Below are positions 7,660 through 15,770 of a stretch of 38,825 nucleotides of DNA, in pieces (position 1 is the first letter of the stretch; each line of letters starts with the position of its first letter). Source of the DNA: JAJFUG01 sp964473155 (GTDB taxonomy: Bacteria > Gemmatimonadota > Glassbacteria > GWA2-58-10); the NCBI GenBank assembly GCA_964473155.1, contig CAYYNT010000043.1, positions 1 through 38,825 of the forward strand. Direction: 5' to 3'. Under the pieces are notes generated by a model. The model was not told the DNA's origin and did no database searches. It saw nothing but the letters and a program-made list of their open reading frames with translations. The position numbers and the translations under genes are program-made.

Positions 7660-9176
7660 ACAAATCGATTCTTGTTTTCCTTCTCACTCTGTGCCCGTCC
7701 GCAGCCACGTTTTGCGCCTCCCAGGCAGAGGTCCGCCCTCCAGTCGTGGCTGGCGCATTCTACCCGGCCGGTCCGGCCGAGTTGACCGGGATGCTGGAAC
7801 AGATGCTCACGCACTCCCGTCCGTTTGTCCCGCGTGTAAGGCCGCTGGCCCTGATTTCTCCACATGCGGGATACGTATACTCCGGGCTGGTGGCCGCCGC
7901 CGGTTACCGTCAGCTTAAAGGATTCGAATACAAGACCGTGGTCGTGATTTCGCCGTCTCACCGTGAATATTTCGGTTTTGCCTCGGTGCTCTGCCGTGGC
8001 GTCTATCAAACACCCCTGGGGGATATCCCGGTGGACAGCGTCCTGGCCCGGAAGATAGTGTCCGCCGGAGGAACAATGGCGCGCTGCGGACGTGAGGGGC
8101 ATTTCCTCGCGGGCGCCGAAATGGGCGAACACGCGCTGGAGGTGCAACTGCCTTTTCTCCAGACCGTTCTCGGCAAATTCAGGCTCGTGCCGGTGGTAAT
8201 GGGAGTGCAGCGGCCTGAGGATTGCCGGGCGCTTGGTAAAGCGCTGGCCTCGGCGATCGGAAGGAGCAATGACATCCTCCTGGTGGCGAGCACGGACCTC
8301 TCGCACTATCACCCTTACGCAGAGGCGAAGGGCCTTGACAGCCGGGCGGCGTCTTATATTGAAAAGCTCGATCCGGAAGGTCTCCTGGCGGCCCTGGCCT
8401 CGGGTGAGACAGAGGCCTGCGGCGGCGGACCGGTCGCCGCGGTGATGATGGCCGCCGCAGCGCTGGGCGCCGACCGCTCGACTGTTCTGTTCACCGCCAA
8501 TTCAGGGGATGCCACTGGTGAACAGGGGAGGGTGGTCGGTTACCTTTCCGCCATGCTTTATAAGAGCTCCGACAGCGTGACGACAACCTCTCAAACGAAA
8601 AAAGCCGGAGAAAAAATGGATCTCAGCGACAAGGAAAGAAAATACCTGCTTGATTTGGCGCGCAGTACAGTGAAATACAGCGTGGCCGGGGGAGAAAAGC
8701 CGGATTGCAGGGCTATTACCCCTGTGCTGGGAGAGAAACGCGGGGCTTTTGTCACTCTGAAGAAGCACGGCGAGCTGCGCGGCTGTATCGGGTATATCGT
8801 GGCGCTCAAACCGCTGGTGGAAACTGTCCGCGAGATGGCGACCGCCGCGGCCCTGCATGATACGCGATTTTCTCCGGTCGACAAGACCGAACTGGACGAC
8901 CTGGAGTATGAGATATCGGTCCTTAGTCCGATCCGGCCGCTTACCGATCCAGCGGAGGTGAAAGTCGGGCGCGATGGTCTGATCGTGCGGCGGGGAGCGT
9001 ACCAGGGGCTTCTCCTGCCGCAGGTCCCTGTCGAATATGGCTGGGATCGTGAGACATTCCTGGCCCAGACCTGCCGCAAGGCCGGTCTGCCGCCGGATGC
9101 CTGGAAAAGGGAAGGAACCCAGCTCGAGGTGTTCAGCGCCGAGGTGTTCGGGGATAAGGAATACTCGAACAAATAG
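7656..9176 (+). CDS. Memo-AMMECR1 fusion protein with Sec signal peptide
   Basis: The protein has 506 residues from the ATG at 7656, which overlaps the upstream TGA as ATGA and follows GGAG at 7 bases. Another in-frame ATG lies at 7650. Residues 1-25 look like a Sec signal with probable cleavage after CASQA. No good lipobox is seen. Residues ~27-310 are Memo, with the motifs PHAGYVYSG (H70), SPSHREYF, STDLSHYHP and EACGGGP all kept. Residues ~325-500 are an AMMECR1 domain with the signature LRGCIG at 374-379. The fusion joins systems A and B. An exported form beside a cytoplasmic Memo paralogue suggests the two act in different compartments. Confidence 0.88.
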   Translation: MNKSILVFLLTLCPSAATFCASQAEVRPPVVAGAFYPAGPAELTGMLEQMLTHSRPFVPRVRPLALISPHAGYVYSGLVAAAGYRQLKGFEYKTVVVISPSHREYFGFASVLCRGVYQTPLGDIPVDSVLARKIVSAGGTMARCGREGHFLAGAEMGEHALEVQLPFLQTVLGKFRLVPVVMGVQRPEDCRALGKALASAIGRSNDILLVASTDLSHYHPYAEAKGLDSRAASYIEKLDPEGLLAALASGETEACGGGPVAAVMMAAAALGADRSTVLFTANSGDATGEQGRVVGYLSAMLYKSSDSVTTTSQTKKAGEKMDLSDKERKYLLDLARSTVKYSVAGGEKPDCRAITPVLGEKRGAFVTLKKHGELRGCIGYIVALKPLVETVREMATAAALHDTRFSPVDKTELDDLEYEISVLSPIRPLTDPAEVKVGRDGLIVRRGAYQGLLLPQVPVEYGWDRETFLAQTCRKAGLPPDAWKREGTQLEVFSAEVFGDKEYSNK

Positions 9177-9289
9177 TGACTCAAATGGTAACAGTATGTA
9201 GAAAAAGTGCCTGATAAAGGATCAGTCCGGACAGATTGTTTCTTCAGGATAAAAAGTCTCGCAACATTGATTATCAGGCCTGGCAGAGA

Positions 9290-9359
9290 AATGACGGGTA
9301 GAAGTCAGGAATATGGTATGTAATTTGCTATTAAGAAGATAGGCAGTGGTCCCGTCATT
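9290..9359. repeat. Inverted repeat framing the sigma-54-like promoter
   Basis: AATGACGGG (9290-9298) and CCCGTCATT (9351-9359) are perfect 9-base inverted copies 52 bases apart. They lie on either side of the promoter-like site at 9314-9329. The right arm falls just downstream of the expected transcription start, so the pair acts at the DNA level if it acts at all, for example as a two-site operator. Chance occurrence cannot be excluded. Confidence 0.45.
9314..9329 (+). promoter_or_regulatory. Candidate sigma-54 (-24/-12) promoter
   Basis: TGGTATGTAATTTGCT fits the pattern TGGYRYR-N4-TTGCW. The invariant GG and GC dinucleotides are 10 bases apart, as required. The expected start near 9340 would give a leader of about 44 bases to the ATG at 9384. 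No rpoN or enhancer-binding protein gene lies in the window, so this rests on the motif alone. Confidence 0.5.
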
Positions 9360-9383
9360 AATAAAGAAGCTGAGGAGGCCCCC

Positions 9384-9962
9384 ATGAAGATACTCAACAG
9401 TTTGGCTGCTGTCGCCCTGATGCTGTTCATGGCCATAGCCATTCAAGCCTTGAACGCGGCCCAGAACCAGGAAAATTCAGCCCAGGGATATGATATCCGG
9501 TTACATGCCGACCAGATTGACTTGGTGTTTCCGGACGGATCGGTTTTGCATACACCCCGTAACGCCGATCTGAAGACCCTGGAAGGCGTCAGCGCAGAGG
9601 GCGGCGGACAGGCGCAGCAGTTGCTGGACCAGGCTTATGCCGAACTCGGTCTTGCCAGGAGCGCCGAACTGCCGAAGGCTTTCGGGCTGGCCCAGAATTA
9701 CCCCAATCCTTTCAACCCGTCGACTACGATAACTTACAACATCCCCGAGAACGCGCAGTCAGTTCAGGTGGAATTGAGCGTGTTCAACCTGCGCGGCCAA
9801 ATGGTGCGCAACCTGGTGCGCGAAACGAAAGGGCCCGGTCAGTACAGCGTGAACTGGGATGGGACGGACGGGTCGGGAGGACGGGTTTCCAGCGGAGTTT
9901 ATTTTTATCGCATTCAGGCCGGAGATTACCGCGCCACGCGCAAGATGGTGATCCTGAAATAG
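9384..9962 (+). CDS. Small secreted protein with FlgD-like/type A C-terminal sorting domain
   Basis: The 192-residue protein has a Sec signal (residues 1-25, ending near NAA). A short low-similarity middle follows (~26-105). The C-terminal beta domain (~108-192) shows LAQNYPNPFNPSTTITYNIP, FNLRGQMVRNLV, a WDGTDGSGGRV-like turn, SGVYFYRIQAG and a final ATRKMVILK. This is the FlgD-Ig/type IX-like sorting domain found at the ends of secreted proteins in FCB lineages. The same domain ends the 1185-residue protein at 27945, almost motif for motif. Nearly half of this protein is the sorting tag, so its passenger is very small. A GAGGAGG site precedes the ATG. Function is unknown. Confidence 0.75.
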   Translation: MKILNSLAAVALMLFMAIAIQALNAAQNQENSAQGYDIRLHADQIDLVFPDGSVLHTPRNADLKTLEGVSAEGGGQAQQLLDQAYAELGLARSAELPKAFGLAQNYPNPFNPSTTITYNIPENAQSVQVELSVFNLRGQMVRNLVRETKGPGQYSVNWDGTDGSGGRVSSGVYFYRIQAGDYRATRKMVILK

Positions 9963-9983
9963 CTGTTCGCGCCGGATCGAAAA

Positions 9984-10122
9984 CAACAGGGGCTGTCCCA
10001 AAAGTCCCCGATTTTGCTCTTTGCAAATTATTGCAATCTATAACTAATTGAAATAAAAGCAGTTCTGTAGGGGCACGGCGCGCCGTGCCCCTACGTTTAA
10101 GACTTTGGGACAGCCCCCGTTG
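9984..10122. mobile_element. MITE-like inverted-repeat element between convergent genes
   Basis: The left end CAACAGGGGCTGTCCCAAAA plus GTC pairs with the right end GACTTTGGGACAGCCCCCGT plus TG over about 22 positions, with one mismatch and one indel. The 139-base unit encloses AT-rich sequence and the perfect palindrome at 10067-10094. No transposase frame fits inside. Ends of the GGGGCTGTCCCAAA type occur on insertion-sequence-derived miniature elements, as I recall. No target duplication is seen, because the flanks themselves form part of the inverted repeat. Transcribed either way it would form a long hairpin between two convergent genes and could stop both. Confidence 0.6.
10067..10094. 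repeat. GTAGGGG-type palindrome, copy 2 (perfect)
   Basis: This is a perfect 28-base palindrome with 14-base arms: GTAGGGGCACGGCG and its exact complement. It sits inside the MITE-like element, so one repeat is nested in another. Its inner part (CACGGC) matches that of the degraded copy at 32820. Confidence 0.85.
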
Positions 10123-10153
10123 CATTTATGCTGATACATGAACTGTGTCAGGC

Positions 10154-11077
10154 TCAGGAGCGCCAGGGACGCTGACGCTCGATGCCTTCATCGAGCATGT
10201 CGCGCACGGCCAGGATGTCCTCTTTCACCTGGAAATCGAACATCCCCACGTTGATGAAATCAGCTCCCATTTTAAACGCCATCTTGAAACCGTCCTGCGG
10301 CATCACCGCCCCTGCGCCAAGCACCTTGAACGCGATCCATGGCTTTTCAATCTCACGGAAAAACGAGGCGATCTCATCCGGAGGCTGAGTTTCGTAGCCC
10401 GCCGTGTTGATTGTCTTGAAGAAGAAGTCCGGATTGAGGCCGTGCTTCTCGGCGGCCATGGGGACAACCAGAAGATGAGAGCCGATACCGGCCACCAGCC
10501 CGTTCTTCTTCATGAATTCAATCACTTTTCCGAGCTCATCGATATGTCTGTCCTTGACAAACGTGTCGCCGATCCCTCCCTGCGGGAAGGCGGCCACGGC
10601 CCCGTTGTCAATTGCGTACTGCACGTTTTCATAAAGGTTATCCAGCTTAGGGTAAGTCTGGGCTATCCACTGGATTTTCCCGCCGCGCTCCTTGCGATAG
10701 CGTTTCAGCACCGAACCGATCTGTTCATCGCAACGGAGCACCGCGGCGTTTATTCCGTTCTCCTCGGCGACCTGGAGAGTGTCCATTATCTTTTCGGGAG
10801 TGAAATAATTTTTCAGCCAGCCGGAAACGTAAACCAGGTCACGGCTGTGGGCGAATCCGCTGAAAAGGTTTCCTCCGCAAAGAAGCCTCGTGATTTCAAG
10901 CTTGCCGAGTTTGCCTTTCTGCAACCCGGTGACTTTCTGTTCCGCGCTCGCCGGGGAGGCCGTCTGCGCAGCGAGAAGAGCCTTGTGCTCAAGGCTCAGA
11001 CCTCCGGCGGCCAGGGATGCGGTCGTGAAAGAAAGCGATTTCTGCATGAAACTCCGTCGGCTTACTTTGTTTTTCAT
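10154..11077 (-). CDS. Tat-exported TIM-barrel-like protein of unknown function
   Basis: The protein has 307 residues from the ATG at 11077, which follows GGAGG at 6 bases. An upstream ATG at 11143 would add residues before the signal. The start shows a twin-arginine signal, SRRSFMQKSLSFTTASLAAGG. The body begins LGKLEITRLLCGGNLFSGFAHSRD-like, then ...TPEKIMDTLQVAEENGINAAVLR. It continues with alternating beta-alpha segments ending in QGGIG, GIGSHLLVV, WIAFKVLGAG and GADFINVGMFD. This is reminiscent of the aldo/keto reductase or other TIM-barrel folds. No AKR catalytic tetrad could be assigned with confidence. The gene faces the FlgD-type gene tail to tail and seems monocistronic. Confidence 0.65.
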   Translation of the reverse strand: MKNKVSRRSFMQKSLSFTTASLAAGGLSLEHKALLAAQTASPASAEQKVTGLQKGKLGKLEITRLLCGGNLFSGFAHSRDLVYVSGWLKNYFTPEKIMDTLQVAEENGINAAVLRCDEQIGSVLKRYRKERGGKIQWIAQTYPKLDNLYENVQYAIDNGAVAAFPQGGIGDTFVKDRHIDELGKVIEFMKKNGLVAGIGSHLLVVPMAAEKHGLNPDFFFKTINTAGYETQPPDEIASFFREIEKPWIAFKVLGAGAVMPQDGFKMAFKMGADFINVGMFDFQVKEDILAVRDMLDEGIERQRPWRS

Positions 11078-11219
11078 GGCGGCCTCCATCACAGGATTAG
11101 CAGAGGACAGTTCCAGACTTTCAGGGCCACTGGGCCGAAACAATGAAATTCAGGCAGGTATCATAATGTAACGCAAGACAGATGAATAAGTTGCATACAC
11201 TTTACCGGCCGGATATAAC

Positions 11220-12185
11220 TCAGCTTTTTTCTGTCTCGCCGCTCAGATGCCAGGCTGGTTCTCCACGGTCGCGGCCGGCGGCCAGCATCTCACCGATCAG
11301 GCCGGTCGAGATGAGCTGGATGCCACCCAGCATCAGGAAAACGGCGAACAGAAGCAGAGGCACCCGGCCGCCGATATTATGGTTTATCAGCCAGTAGCCG
11401 ACAAAATAACAGCCTATGCCGAATCCGGCGGCGCAGAAAACCGAGCCGAGCGTGCCGAAAAAATGCAACGGCCGTCTCATATAGCGGTTGAGAAAAGTCA
11501 CTGTTATCAGGTCAAGGTAGCCCTTGATCAGGCGGCTGCCGCCGAACTTGCTGATCCCGTGGCGGCGTGGATGATGGCGCACTTTGATCTCTGTCACCCT
11601 GAATCCCTGGAAATGCGCCATGGCGGGAAGATAGCGATGAAGCTCGCCGTAGACCCGCAGTGAGCGCGCAACCTCGGCGCGGTAAAGCTTGAATCCGCAA
11701 TTGAAATCATGAAGCGGCAGGCCGCTGACCCAGGATGTAACCCGGTTGAACAGTTTTGAGGGGAGCGTTTTGCTCAACGGATCATGCCGTTTGTATTTCC
11801 AGCCGGATACCAGGTCATAACCCTCTTCCAGCCTGGCGATGAAAGCCGGAATCTCGTCCGGATCATCCTGAAGGTCGGCATCCATGGTGAACACCAGCTC
11901 GCCCCGCACCTTCGAGAAGCCGGCATCCAGGGCGGCGCTTTTGCCGAAATTCCGGCGGAAACGGAGCACTCTTACCCGGTTGTCCAGTTGGCTCAAGCGG
12001 TCCAATTCCTGCGCTGAACCATCCGAGCTTCCATCATCCACGAACAGCATCTCGAACGTGCGCCCGGTTTGTTCGAGCACGCCAGTAAGTCTGGAGTATA
12101 ACTCGGCAAGCGAACCGGCCTCGTTGTAAACCGGGATCAGCACTGATATACCGACAGTGTCCACTGGTGCGGGCCGCGAATCCAT
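11220..12185 (-). CDS. Family 2 glycosyltransferase with two C-terminal membrane helices
   Basis: The 321-residue GT2 protein is of the dolichol-phosphate mannosyltransferase/ArnC-like type. The GT-A fold shows ISVLIPVYNEAGSL, FVDDGSSDGS and the DxD-like MDADLQDDPDE. KYKRHDPLSKTLPSKLFNR is followed by the loop before the membrane. Two helices lie near residues 236-262 and 270-298. Such enzymes pass a sugar from a nucleotide donor to a polyprenyl phosphate on the cytoplasmic face. The ATG overlaps the rodA stop (TGATG), so translation is coupled. It is the last gene of the elongation operon, which suggests a role in envelope polysaccharide, but its sugar is unknown. Confidence 0.85.
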   Translation of the reverse strand: MDSRPAPVDTVGISVLIPVYNEAGSLAELYSRLTGVLEQTGRTFEMLFVDDGSSDGSAQELDRLSQLDNRVRVLRFRRNFGKSAALDAGFSKVRGELVFTMDADLQDDPDEIPAFIARLEEGYDLVSGWKYKRHDPLSKTLPSKLFNRVTSWVSGLPLHDFNCGFKLYRAEVARSLRVYGELHRYLPAMAHFQGFRVTEIKVRHHPRRHGISKFGGSRLIKGYLDLITVTFLNRYMRRPLHFFGTLGSVFCAAGFGIGCYFVGYWLINHNIGGRVPLLLFAVFLMLGGIQLISTGLIGEMLAAGRDRGEPAWHLSGETEKS

Positions 12186-13420
12186 CAGAGGCTCCGTTCA
12201 ATATATATGCGTTGCAGCAGGCCTATCGCCAGGTAACAGGTCATCAGGAACGAGCCGCCATAGCTGAACAACGGAAGCGGCAACCCCGTTATCGGCATCA
12301 TTCCAACAGTCATGCCGACATTGATGGTGATATGGCCAAAAAGCAGGCTGGCGATCCCGAACGCGATCATGCTGGCGTAAGCGCTTCCTGACACCCGCGC
12401 CAGTTCGATAATACGGTACAAGAGCAGGAAGAAAAGCGCAAGAATAACTGTCACCCCTATAAAACCGAATTCTTCTCCGACCAGCGGGAAAATAAAATCC
12501 GTATGCTGTGCAGGCAGGAAAGCCAGGTTTTTCTGACTGCCCTCAAGGTATCCCTTGCCGAATAGACCGCCAGAACCGATGGATACTTTACTCTGGATAA
12601 TCTGCCAGCCTGTTCCCTGTGGGTCTCGTTCAGGCTGGAAGAAAACGAGTATCCGGTTCTGCTGGTAAGGTTTAAGGCCATTCCATAGCGGAGAAGTCAA
12701 TATTCCGGTAGCCAGGTTGGCGAAAAGGATTATGATCGCGTCCATCATGAAAATCCGGTTATAAACAACTACTGCCACCAGGATAACGAAAAAGACGCCC
12801 CAGAGCGGCAGCGTCATTTCACCCAGCAGGCTCACCAGGGCCAGGAAAAAGCTTATGACCGGACTCAACAGAAGGAAGAGGTATATCAGCCTTAGGCCGG
12901 CCCAGTACAGCATTCCAAAGAAAATGAAAAAGAACACTATCGCCGTTCCGAGGTCAGGCTGGAGAAGCGTAAGCACACCAGGTATTGCCATTATGGTCAT
13001 GGGGACAATAAGGTCCTTCAATCCCTCCATTTTTTTCTTACGATTGGCGAAGTGCGTGGCCAGAGCCAGAATCACGCTCATTTTTGCCATTTCCGAGGGC
13101 TGGATTTTTATGCTCGTGCCCGGGATGTCGATCCATCGCTCCACGCCGGTGGCAGTGACAAGTATGGCCATCAGACCCAGGTTCACCAGGATGTAGAGCG
13201 GATAGGAGAGAGTCTCCACAGTTCGCAGGCTGATAGAACTGGTGATGAGCAGAACAACCAGCGAGGCCAGCATCCAGAGAAACTGACGGCGGTGATGCAG
13301 AATTCCTGTAAGCCGTGTTGTCTGTATCTGGTCGGCGCTGTATATTACGGCTATGCCGGCCAGGGTCAGAACGAGCACGAGGCTCATGATAAACCAGTCG
13401 TATTTCCTGATCCAGTCCAT
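12185..13420 (-). CDS. rodA: Rod shape-determining peptidoglycan polymerase RodA
   Basis: The 411-residue SEDS-family membrane protein has about ten hydrophobic segments. Landmarks are the N-terminal MDWIRKYDWFIMSLVLVL, the conserved QPDLGTAIVFF, the loop region with GTGWQIIQSKVSIGSGGLFG and the C-terminal TGLPLPLFSYGGSF. SEDS proteins polymerise glycan strands from lipid II, and RodA works with PBP2 in lateral wall growth. The start lies directly at the PBP2 stop and the end overlaps the glycosyltransferase start. Length is normal for RodA (370-420). RodA is preferred over FtsW because of the MreBCD/PBP2 context. Confidence 0.93.
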   Translation of the reverse strand: MDWIRKYDWFIMSLVLVLTLAGIAVIYSADQIQTTRLTGILHHRRQFLWMLASLVVLLITSSISLRTVETLSYPLYILVNLGLMAILVTATGVERWIDIPGTSIKIQPSEMAKMSVILALATHFANRKKKMEGLKDLIVPMTIMAIPGVLTLLQPDLGTAIVFFFIFFGMLYWAGLRLIYLFLLLSPVISFFLALVSLLGEMTLPLWGVFFVILVAVVVYNRIFMMDAIIILFANLATGILTSPLWNGLKPYQQNRILVFFQPERDPQGTGWQIIQSKVSIGSGGLFGKGYLEGSQKNLAFLPAQHTDFIFPLVGEEFGFIGVTVILALFFLLLYRIIELARVSGSAYASMIAFGIASLLFGHITINVGMTVGMMPITGLPLPLFSYGGSFLMTCYLAIGLLQRIYIERSL

Positions 13421-15268
13421 TTATCTCGTTCCGGCAGTCAGGCTGTCCGGCGCTTGGGGCTGTTCCGCACCGGCTATTATTTCAGGGTTGTCCAGCTCTT
13501 TGAGACGGATGTACTCAAGCACCAGGTCACGGGCCAACCGGGCCGTGGCCGATCCATGTCCGCCAAATTCTATCACTATTGCAACAACTATTTCCGGCGC
13601 TTCGACCGGATATATACCGACAAACAGTCCATGGTCTTCACCGTGCGGATTTTGCGCTGTTCCGGTCTTGCCTCCCAGATGCAGTTCGTGACCCCACAAA
13701 CGGCTGCCGCGAGCGGTGCCCTGATCCTCGTTGATCACTCCGGACAGCGGATCGATCAGCATGTGCATGTGCTCGGGCTTGAATATCATGTCCGGCAGTC
13801 TGTTCTTTGAAATATCGTCCCGCACCAGATGGGGGCGGTAGCGTTTGCCGTTGTTGGCGATGGCCGAATATAGCATCACCAGCTCTATCGGCGTCATCGA
13901 TATCTCTCCCTGGCCGATAGAGAGGTTCAGGACGTTGCCCGGGCCCCAGTTGCCCCTTCCGTGTGTCCTGTTGTACCAGCTTTCATCCGGTATAAGACCA
14001 TGCTCTTCGTTCGGCAGGTCTATCCCTGTCTTTTCAAATATGCCGCTTTTCTGTCCAAACTCGCATAACTTGTCCAGGCCGATCTTGATCCCGAGCTGAT
14101 AGAAAAAAGTATCACAGGAACGGACAATCGCTGAGTGATAGTTGACCCGTCCGTGCCCCCCGGGTTCCCAGCACTTGAAAAACCGGCGCCCGTACTGCAA
14201 TCCACCCCGGCAGACGACCTCCAGACCGGAGCCATCCGGGTGTATATACCCCAGTTCCGCTCCAACCATGGCCGTATAAACCTTGAAAGTGGATCCGGGC
14301 GGGTAAACGCCCTGGATAGTCCGGTTGTAGAATGGTTTGTTAGGATGGAAAAGAAGATCGCGCCACTCACGGCTTGAAATACCGGCTGAAAGATGATTGG
14401 GATCGAAAGACGGACGGCTGACCATGGCCAGAATCTCACCGTTGTTCGGGTCCATCGCCAGCATGGCTCCGATAGGCACTGTGTCCATGATCGTGGCCAT
14501 CGCTTTCTGAAGACGGCTGTCGATTGTGAGCTGCAAATCCTTTCCCGGCTCGGGGAGAAGGGGGGGCCTTTCCTGCAGTGGACCCAGTTCGCGTCCGCGT
14601 GCATCCACCTCGACAAATTTAATTCCGCGCCGTCCGTGAAGAATTTCCTCATACTGGGCTTCGATTCCGCTTCGCCCGATCAGGCTGCCCATCGTGTATT
14701 CCTTATAGCGCTCCTTTCCCATCTCCTCGTCCGTGATCTCGCCCACATAACCTAACACATGCGCAACGGCATCATTCAGGACATAGTGACGCTTCATGTC
14801 CGAGCGGATTGCTATGTTGGGCAGCTCATTACGGTGCTCTTCAACCACGGCCAGGGCTTTCTGGTCGATATCGCCTGAAACCCTTAGCGGAGAGGTGTGA
14901 TGCTTACGGAATTCCTCGATCAGATGATTCTGTTGTTCCTGATCCAGATTGAGCAATGGCGCAATCCGCCCCAGCAGCATGATCATTGAATCCACCGGCA
15001 GCGGATAAATCTCGAGTGAATACGAGGGGATATTTTCGGCCAGGACCTCGCCGTTGCGATCCAGAATCAATCCGCGCGGCGGAGGCAGTTCAATCCGGCG
15101 CAGACGGTTTTCCTCGGAGTGCAACTGATATTCGCTGGTATGCAGGACCTGGTAGCGGAAAAACACCGAAAGCAGAAGAACGAACGGCAGAACAAAGAAA
15201 AACTGCGCCAACTGAGCTTTGCTCAGGCGGTCGGATGCGCTCTCTGCCTGAAGATTCCGGTGTGACAT
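13421..15268 (-). CDS. mrdA: Penicillin-binding protein 2 (elongation transpeptidase)
   Basis: The 615-residue class B PBP crosslinks peptidoglycan for cell elongation in the periplasm, anchored by one helix (~21-41). The pedestal domain holds LPPPRGLILDRNGEVLAEN. The transpeptidase motifs are SxxK at S326 (PGSTFK), SxD at S384 (SCD) and KTG at K534 (GGKTGTAQNP), spaced as in E. coli PBP2. The start ATG at 15268 follows AGGTG. rodA begins immediately after its stop. Nothing is missing. The C-terminal tail (AEQPQAPDSLTAGTR) is short. Confidence 0.95.
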   Translation of the reverse strand: MSHRNLQAESASDRLSKAQLAQFFFVLPFVLLLSVFFRYQVLHTSEYQLHSEENRLRRIELPPPRGLILDRNGEVLAENIPSYSLEIYPLPVDSMIMLLGRIAPLLNLDQEQQNHLIEEFRKHHTSPLRVSGDIDQKALAVVEEHRNELPNIAIRSDMKRHYVLNDAVAHVLGYVGEITDEEMGKERYKEYTMGSLIGRSGIEAQYEEILHGRRGIKFVEVDARGRELGPLQERPPLLPEPGKDLQLTIDSRLQKAMATIMDTVPIGAMLAMDPNNGEILAMVSRPSFDPNHLSAGISSREWRDLLFHPNKPFYNRTIQGVYPPGSTFKVYTAMVGAELGYIHPDGSGLEVVCRGGLQYGRRFFKCWEPGGHGRVNYHSAIVRSCDTFFYQLGIKIGLDKLCEFGQKSGIFEKTGIDLPNEEHGLIPDESWYNRTHGRGNWGPGNVLNLSIGQGEISMTPIELVMLYSAIANNGKRYRPHLVRDDISKNRLPDMIFKPEHMHMLIDPLSGVINEDQGTARGSRLWGHELHLGGKTGTAQNPHGEDHGLFVGIYPVEAPEIVVAIVIEFGGHGSATARLARDLVLEYIRLKELDNPEIIAGAEQPQAPDSLTAGTR

Positions 15269-15299
15269 CTTGCACCTGTCTGCGTTGCTGCTTGCAGTA

Positions 15300-15770
15300 T
15301 TATGATCTGAAGTTCAGGATATGATAGAGCAGAAGTCCCAGAAAACAGGTGTAAAGGGCGTTGAGCGATGTATTGACGAGCAGTTGATTCCAGAAACTGC
15401 CGCTCTGCCTGGAAAGAAATATCGAATAGAATATCAGATCGTGAATGTATTTGGAAACGAAAATAATAGTGAACTGTACGAGGATATTATTGCTGTAAAA
15501 CGCCTGGCGGCTTTTCCCTATGGCGAATCCTATCAGTGTCTTGCACAGCGCATGCAGTCCGAAAAATGTATAACTGAAAGAATCCTGCACCATGCCGCAG
15601 AGAAATCCGGAAATGCAGCCCGCAGTCGCTCCCCAGCGTAACGCGGCGAAGATTATCAGAACCAGAAACAGATCGGGGTATATCCTGCCCTTTGCCAGGT
15701 ACTGATAAAAAAGCAGGTGCATGATAAACAGCAGCACCATCAGGACAATGAATCTGAATCTTGACATCAT
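15300..15770 (-). CDS. mreD: Rod shape-determining membrane protein MreD
   Basis: The 156-residue, very hydrophobic protein has about five to six membrane segments. YLAKGRIYPDLFLVLIIF followed by ALRWGATAGCISGFLCG is typical of MreD. It bridges MreC and the elongasome in the inner membrane. The ATG at 15770 overlaps the mreC stop by 4 bases (ATGA), and a second ATG follows at once. The identification rests on hydropathy, the PDLFLV-type signature and the position between mreC and PBP2. Confidence 0.88.
   Translation of the reverse strand: MMSRFRFIVLMVLLFIMHLLFYQYLAKGRIYPDLFLVLIIFAALRWGATAGCISGFLCGMVQDSFSYTFFGLHALCKTLIGFAIGKSRQAFYSNNILVQFTIIFVSKYIHDLIFYSIFLSRQSGSFWNQLLVNTSLNALYTCFLGLLLYHILNFRS

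Noticed and set aside
10145..11146. Plus-strand open frame of about 333 codons opposite the Tat-exported protein
   Set aside because: It mirrors the real gene almost exactly, has no ribosome site and shows no family features. The minus-strand frame has a GGAGG site and a clean RR signal.
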